From the NCBI GenBank assembly GCA_903909415.1, contig CAIVVS010000342.1, forward strand, positions 1 through 23,725: DNA of 23,725 nucleotides. Direction: 5' to 3'. Under the pieces are notes generated by a model. That model was not told the origin of the DNA. It saw only the letters and a program-made list of their open reading frames with translations, and searched no databases. A program made the translations under genes and the position numbers. This stretch comes from an uncultured Pseudomonadota bacterium. GTDB taxonomy: Bacteria; Pseudomonadota; Gammaproteobacteria; Burkholderiales; SG8-39. Shown piece by piece: positions 21,088 through 23,725 of this stretch; the first letter of the stretch is position 1, and every line of letters begins with the position of its first letter.

Positions 21088-22173
21088 TCATATTGCCCAT
21101 CGGGTGTCCTTGCCCAGGCGCACGCCGGCGCCGATGCCGTCGGGCACCTTGAGCATCCCGTCCTTCACTTCCAGCCCCTCGAAGGGGTCGTTCATCAGGT
21201 GCTCGAACTCCGCGAGCTCGCACGGGAAGGTCAGGTGCGGCAGCGAGGCGACCAGGTGCGCGGCATGCGCGGCCAGCAGCCGGCTGCCGACCGTGGCGCC
21301 CATGCGGCAGCCCAGCTTGGCGGCCTCGCAGATGCGCGCGGCGGCGTGCACGGTGCGCAGCCCCCCCATCTTGGATACCTTCAGGCTGATCGCGTCCACG
21401 ATGCCCTTGGACGCCAGGTAGTACGTGCTCTCAGCGGAGAAAGCCGACTCGTCGGCCTCCACCTGCATGGATACGGAACGCGTCACCGTGGCCAGGCCGT
21501 CCAGGTCGTCGAAGCGCACCGGCTGCTCGATCAGTTCCACGTCGTACTGCACCACGCGCTCCGCGCAGGCGATCGCCTGCTTGGCGTTGTAGGACATGTT
21601 CGGGTCTATGGTCAGGCGTACCGCGTCGCCCACCGCGCGGCGCACCGCCTTCACGCGGGCCTCGTCCTCGCGCAGGTCCCCGCCCAGCTTGAGCTTGATG
21701 CAGCGGTATCCTTCGTCGGCATGCTTCTTCGCCTTTTCGGCCATCTGCTCCGGCTTTTTGAGCGCGAGCATGCGGCTCAACGGAATCTCGGATCGGACCT
21801 TGCCACCGAACAACTGGTACACCGGTACCTTCAGCAGGTTCGCCGCCAGGTCATGCAGCGCGCAGTCGATCCCGGACTTGGCCGGATGGTTGTCGCGTAT
21901 CGCACGGTCGACCGTCCGGATGTGGGCTTCCAGGTCCAGCGCCGGCTTGCCGACTATCAGCGGCAGCAGCCGGTTGAGCGCGCCCTGCACGCCCATTTGC
22001 GTGGCACCGAGGTGGGGAAAGGCCGCCGCATAGCCGTAGCCCACGGTGCCGTCCTCGGCCTTGAGCGCCACGACCACAGCATCGTTCTTGGGATAGGCCT
22101 GCCCGGCGAATTTCCACTCCGGGTCCTCGTCCGGCAGGGTGACCGGGAAGGTCTGGAAGCTCTGGATCTTCAT
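21088..22173 (-). CDS. Mandelate racemase/muconate lactonizing enzyme-type enolase superfamily protein
   Basis: This 361-residue enzyme of the enolase superfamily has a capping domain followed by a barrel that abstracts a proton alpha to a carboxylate. The MLE-subgroup residues are complete: Lys160 and Lys162 (KLKLG), metal ligands Asp190 (TIDPNMSY), Glu216 (ELIEQP) and Asp241 (EADES), and Lys265 on the sixth strand (SLKVSKMGG). It could be a cycloisomerase, a racemase/epimerase or an o-succinylbenzoate synthase-like dehydratase. The start has AGGAT close upstream. It heads the minus-strand cluster, 29 bp before yciI. A perfect dyad lies just upstream of its ribosome site. The acid-specific function cannot be set without the 20s-50s capping-loop comparison. 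Confidence 0.92.
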   Translation of the reverse strand: MKIQSFQTFPVTLPDEDPEWKFAGQAYPKNDAVVVALKAEDGTVGYGYAAAFPHLGATQMGVQGALNRLLPLIVGKPALDLEAHIRTVDRAIRDNHPAKSGIDCALHDLAANLLKVPVYQLFGGKVRSEIPLSRMLALKKPEQMAEKAKKHADEGYRCIKLKLGGDLREDEARVKAVRRAVGDAVRLTIDPNMSYNAKQAIACAERVVQYDVELIEQPVRFDDLDGLATVTRSVSMQVEADESAFSAESTYYLASKGIVDAISLKVSKMGGLRTVHAAARICEAAKLGCRMGATVGSRLLAAHAAHLVASLPHLTFPCELAEFEHLMNDPFEGLEVKDGMLKVPDGIGAGVRLGKDTRWAI

Positions 22174-22183
22174 TCTGCATCCT

Positions 22184-22203
22184 GATGTTTGCGCCGAAAC
22201 ATC
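22184..22203. promoter_or_regulatory. Perfect inverted repeat upstream of the enolase-superfamily gene
   Basis: GATGTTT (22184-22190) and AAACATC (22197-22203) are perfect inverted arms around a 6-bp spacer, 11 bp from the start codon and directly abutting the ribosome site. It could be an operator for the whole minus-strand cluster or a 5'-UTR hairpin controlling translation. A TAAGAT hexamer partly overlapping it (minus strand, 22206-22201) might serve as a -10. No dedicated regulator gene for this cluster is visible. Confidence 0.5.
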
Positions 22204-22338
22204 TTACCAAGCCCCCGCCAGCGGTCGGCGAGCCCGGGAATAACCGCCATGGTGCCGCCGTTCGCGTCCGGCGGGCAGGCGCCGCCGCGCTTTGCGCACC
22301 TACGTCCGCCACCACGCGTTTCCCCAGGGAGCCTCGAC

Positions 22339-22851
22339 ATGAACAAGACCGTCCGCTTTGTCACCGCCAGCGCCTTGCTGGTCCCCGCCCTGCTCGCTTC
22401 ACAGGCCGCGATGTCGCAATCGGCCATCGTGACGCCACGCAGCATTTCCTTCGACGCCGCCCAGGTGCTCGCGCTGGAAGCGGTGACCAAGTGCCGCGCC
22501 GACGGCTATCGCGTGACCGTGGCGGTGGTGGACCGCAATGGCCGCACCCGGGTGCTGATGCATGACGATGGCGCCAGCCCGCATACCGGCGAGAACGCCC
22601 AGCGCAAGGCCTACACGGCGCTCACCTTCCGCCGTCCGTCCGTCGAGATGGGCAAGAACTTCGCGGCGAACCCGGCGGGCATCGGCACCATGAACCTGGA
22701 GAAGATCACCGGTGGCGAAGGCGGCCTGCCGATCCGCGCGGGCAATGAAGTGGTCGGCGGCGTCGGCGTCTCGGGCGCACCGGGCGGCGACAAGGACGCT
22801 GTCTGCGCCCAGGCCGGCATCGACAAGATCGCCAAAGGCTTGGCTAACTGA
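22339..22851 (+). CDS. Secreted GlcG/HbpS-like (DUF336) heme-binding family protein
   Basis: This 170-residue protein has a signal peptide of about 24-28 residues ending near AMSQS, followed by a GlcG/HbpS domain. It shows ITFDAAQ-like SISFDAAQVLALEAVTKC, VTVAVVDRNGRTRVLMHDDGASP, AQRKAYTALTFRRPSVEMG and a C-terminal GGEGGLPIRAGNEVVGGVGVSGAPGGDKD. HbpS in Streptomyces binds heme and iron, while GlcG in enterobacteria sits in glycolate loci; the role here is unknown. The ATG at 22339 is chosen because GGGAGC lies upstream and the signal peptide starts there; the frame runs open to 22189 without family sequence. It diverges from the enolase-superfamily gene across 165 bp and is convergent with the EamA gene. 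Two cysteines remain after cleavage and could form a periplasmic disulfide. Confidence 0.88.
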   Translation: MNKTVRFVTASALLVPALLASQAAMSQSAIVTPRSISFDAAQVLALEAVTKCRADGYRVTVAVVDRNGRTRVLMHDDGASPHTGENAQRKAYTALTFRRPSVEMGKNFAANPAGIGTMNLEKITGGEGGLPIRAGNEVVGGVGVSGAPGGDKDAVCAQAGIDKIAKGLAN

Positions 22852-22866
22852 GGGCTGCGTCGAGGA

Positions 22867-22913
22867 CTGAGCCGCGGATTGCGCGCTCAGGCCCGGGCAT
22901 GCAACGTCCGGGC
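22867..22913. terminator. Two GC-rich hairpins between convergent genes
   Basis: CTGAGC (22867-22872) pairs with GCTCAG (22885-22890), with inner GCG/CGC pairing and one bulged C. Immediately after it, GCCCGG (22891-22896) pairs with CCGGGC (22908-22913). They lie in the 127-bp gap between the convergent glcG-like and EamA genes. Neither has a U-tract, so they are weak terminator candidates. Confidence 0.35.
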
Positions 22914-22978
22914 AGCCGCGAACCGGCGTCTCCGCCCGGTGGTTCAACAGCCCTCGGGCGCGGGCTTCCGGCCCGGCC

Positions 22979-23725
22979 TCAGTGTCCGTGCCGGTGATGC
23001 AGGTCGGGCAAGTGCGGGTGGTGATGGCGTAGCGGTGCATGGTCGTGGGCGTGGGCATGCGGCTCGGGCCCTTCGCTGCCGTCATGCGCGTGCCGGTGGT
23101 GCTCGTCATGCAGATGGAGGTGTGCATGCCGCATGGGAAGGTGCTCGTGCTCATGCTCGTGCCTTTCCCCGAGGACCAGCCAGGTGGCCAGCAACATCAG
23201 GCCGCTGGCGACTCCCAGCGCGACGCTCACTGGTTCTCCCAGCCACAACACGGACAGCAGCGCGCCCATGAAGGGGGCCGTGCCGAAGTGCGCGGCAGTG
23301 CGTGCGCTGCCGAGGTGCCGCAGCGCCAGGATGTAGCAGAACAGGCTCGCGCCATAGGCCAGACTCCCCACCGCCAACGCGCCGGTCACCGGAAGGCCCG
23401 CTGGCCAGGCTTCTCCCGCCACGCCCGCAAGCATCAGGTTGGCGCTGCCCGCCGCCATGCCCTTGAGCATGGCGATCATCACCGGATCGCCACCGGAGAT
23501 CGGCCGGGTCAGGTTGTTGTCCAGCCCCCACATGGCACAAGCGCCGACGATGGCCAGCGCGTGCAGCAACAGGTCCGGCGCCGACGCGCCACCGGCGGCC
23601 TGCGCGGTGGGGTTCCACGCGAGCATCGCGCCCGCAAACAGCATCAGCACGCCAGCCATCCAGACGCGCCTGCCGATGGCTTCGCGGAACGCCAATGCGG
23701 CGATCAAGGTGGTCAGCACGCCCTC
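22979..23725 (-). CDS. EamA/DMT-family permease with histidine-rich tail, 5' end outside window
   Basis: The visible 248 residues are in frame to the window edge, so the N-terminal part is missing. About six hydrophobic segments are seen, including LLLHALAIVGACAMWGLDNNLTR and GSLAYGASLFCYILALRHLG, typical of the second EamA repeat of drug/metabolite transporter-superfamily permeases. After the last helix (LMLLATWLVLGE) comes a cytoplasmic or periplasmic tail in which 24 of the last 61 residues are His, in HEHEH, HAHLHLHDEHHRHAH and HHHPH runs. Such a tail should bind Zn, Ni or Co, so the protein may be a metal exporter or a metal-regulated permease. I recall similar His-rich tails on EamA proteins in Burkholderiales. 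It is convergent with the GlcG-like gene and appears unrelated to the catabolic clusters. Confidence 0.88.
   Translation of the reverse strand, partial: EGVLTTLIAALAFREAIGRRVWMAGVLMLFAGAMLAWNPTAQAAGGASAPDLLLHALAIVGACAMWGLDNNLTRPISGGDPVMIAMLKGMAAGSANLMLAGVAGEAWPAGLPVTGALAVGSLAYGASLFCYILALRHLGSARTAAHFGTAPFMGALLSVLWLGEPVSVALGVASGLMLLATWLVLGERHEHEHEHLPMRHAHLHLHDEHHRHAHDGSEGPEPHAHAHDHAPLRHHHPHLPDLHHRHGH

Overview
The window is a very GC-rich, gene-dense stretch with strong wobble-GC bias and short intergenic gaps. It carries three Bug/TctC-type periplasmic substrate-binding proteins that lack TctAB partners, together with MarR and LysR regulators and many catabolic enzymes. This combination points to a betaproteobacterium of the Burkholderiales (Alcaligenaceae/Comamonadaceae-like). 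That placement rests on gene content and style, not on a phylogenetic marker. I see no tRNA, rRNA, CRISPR array, transposase or phage gene.

Region A (1-8471) is a divergent catabolic locus. On the minus strand, seven closely spaced genes read marR, an HpaB/PvcC-type FADH2-dependent monooxygenase, a DUF2848 (FAH-like) protein, a cupin, an amidase, a glutathionyl-hydroquinone reductase and a metallo-beta-lactamase-fold hydrolase cut by the window edge. On the plus strand, a Bug receptor and a UbiD-type decarboxylase face away from marR. The 113-bp divergent region holds an AT-rich inverted repeat, TTAGC-N11-GCTAA, that is a good candidate MarR operator. The enzymes suggest uptake, decarboxylation and hydroxylation of an aromatic acid, followed by oxygenolytic opening and hydrolysis, possibly with release of an amide nitrogen. 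The substrate is not known.

Region B (8472-13366) holds a second Bug gene with a twin-arginine-like signal, a 90-residue single-domain LysR-type protein, an FmdB zinc-ribbon protein, a YbaL-type Kef antiporter and an isocitrate lyase/PEP mutase superfamily enzyme. It is flanked by two direct copies of a roughly 40-bp intergenic element. The right-hand copy forms a perfect terminator-like hairpin; the left-hand copy keeps the sequence but loses the stem.

Region C (13367-22173) is a seven-gene minus-strand cluster: a mandelate racemase/muconate lactonizing-type enolase, a YciI protein, a third Bug receptor, a PaaK-like acyl-CoA ligase, and a 2-oxoacid:acceptor oxidoreductase made of a flavoprotein/ferredoxin subunit, a gamma-alpha fusion subunit and a beta subunit. 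A perfect dyad, GATGTTT-N6-AAACATC, lies just upstream of the first gene. The layout suggests uptake of an organic acid, enolase-type chemistry, CoA activation, and oxidative decarboxylation of a 2-oxoacid with electrons passed to NAD(P).

Region D (22174-23725) has a secreted GlcG/HbpS-like protein facing away from region C, and the 3' part of an EamA/DMT permease with an extremely histidine-rich tail.
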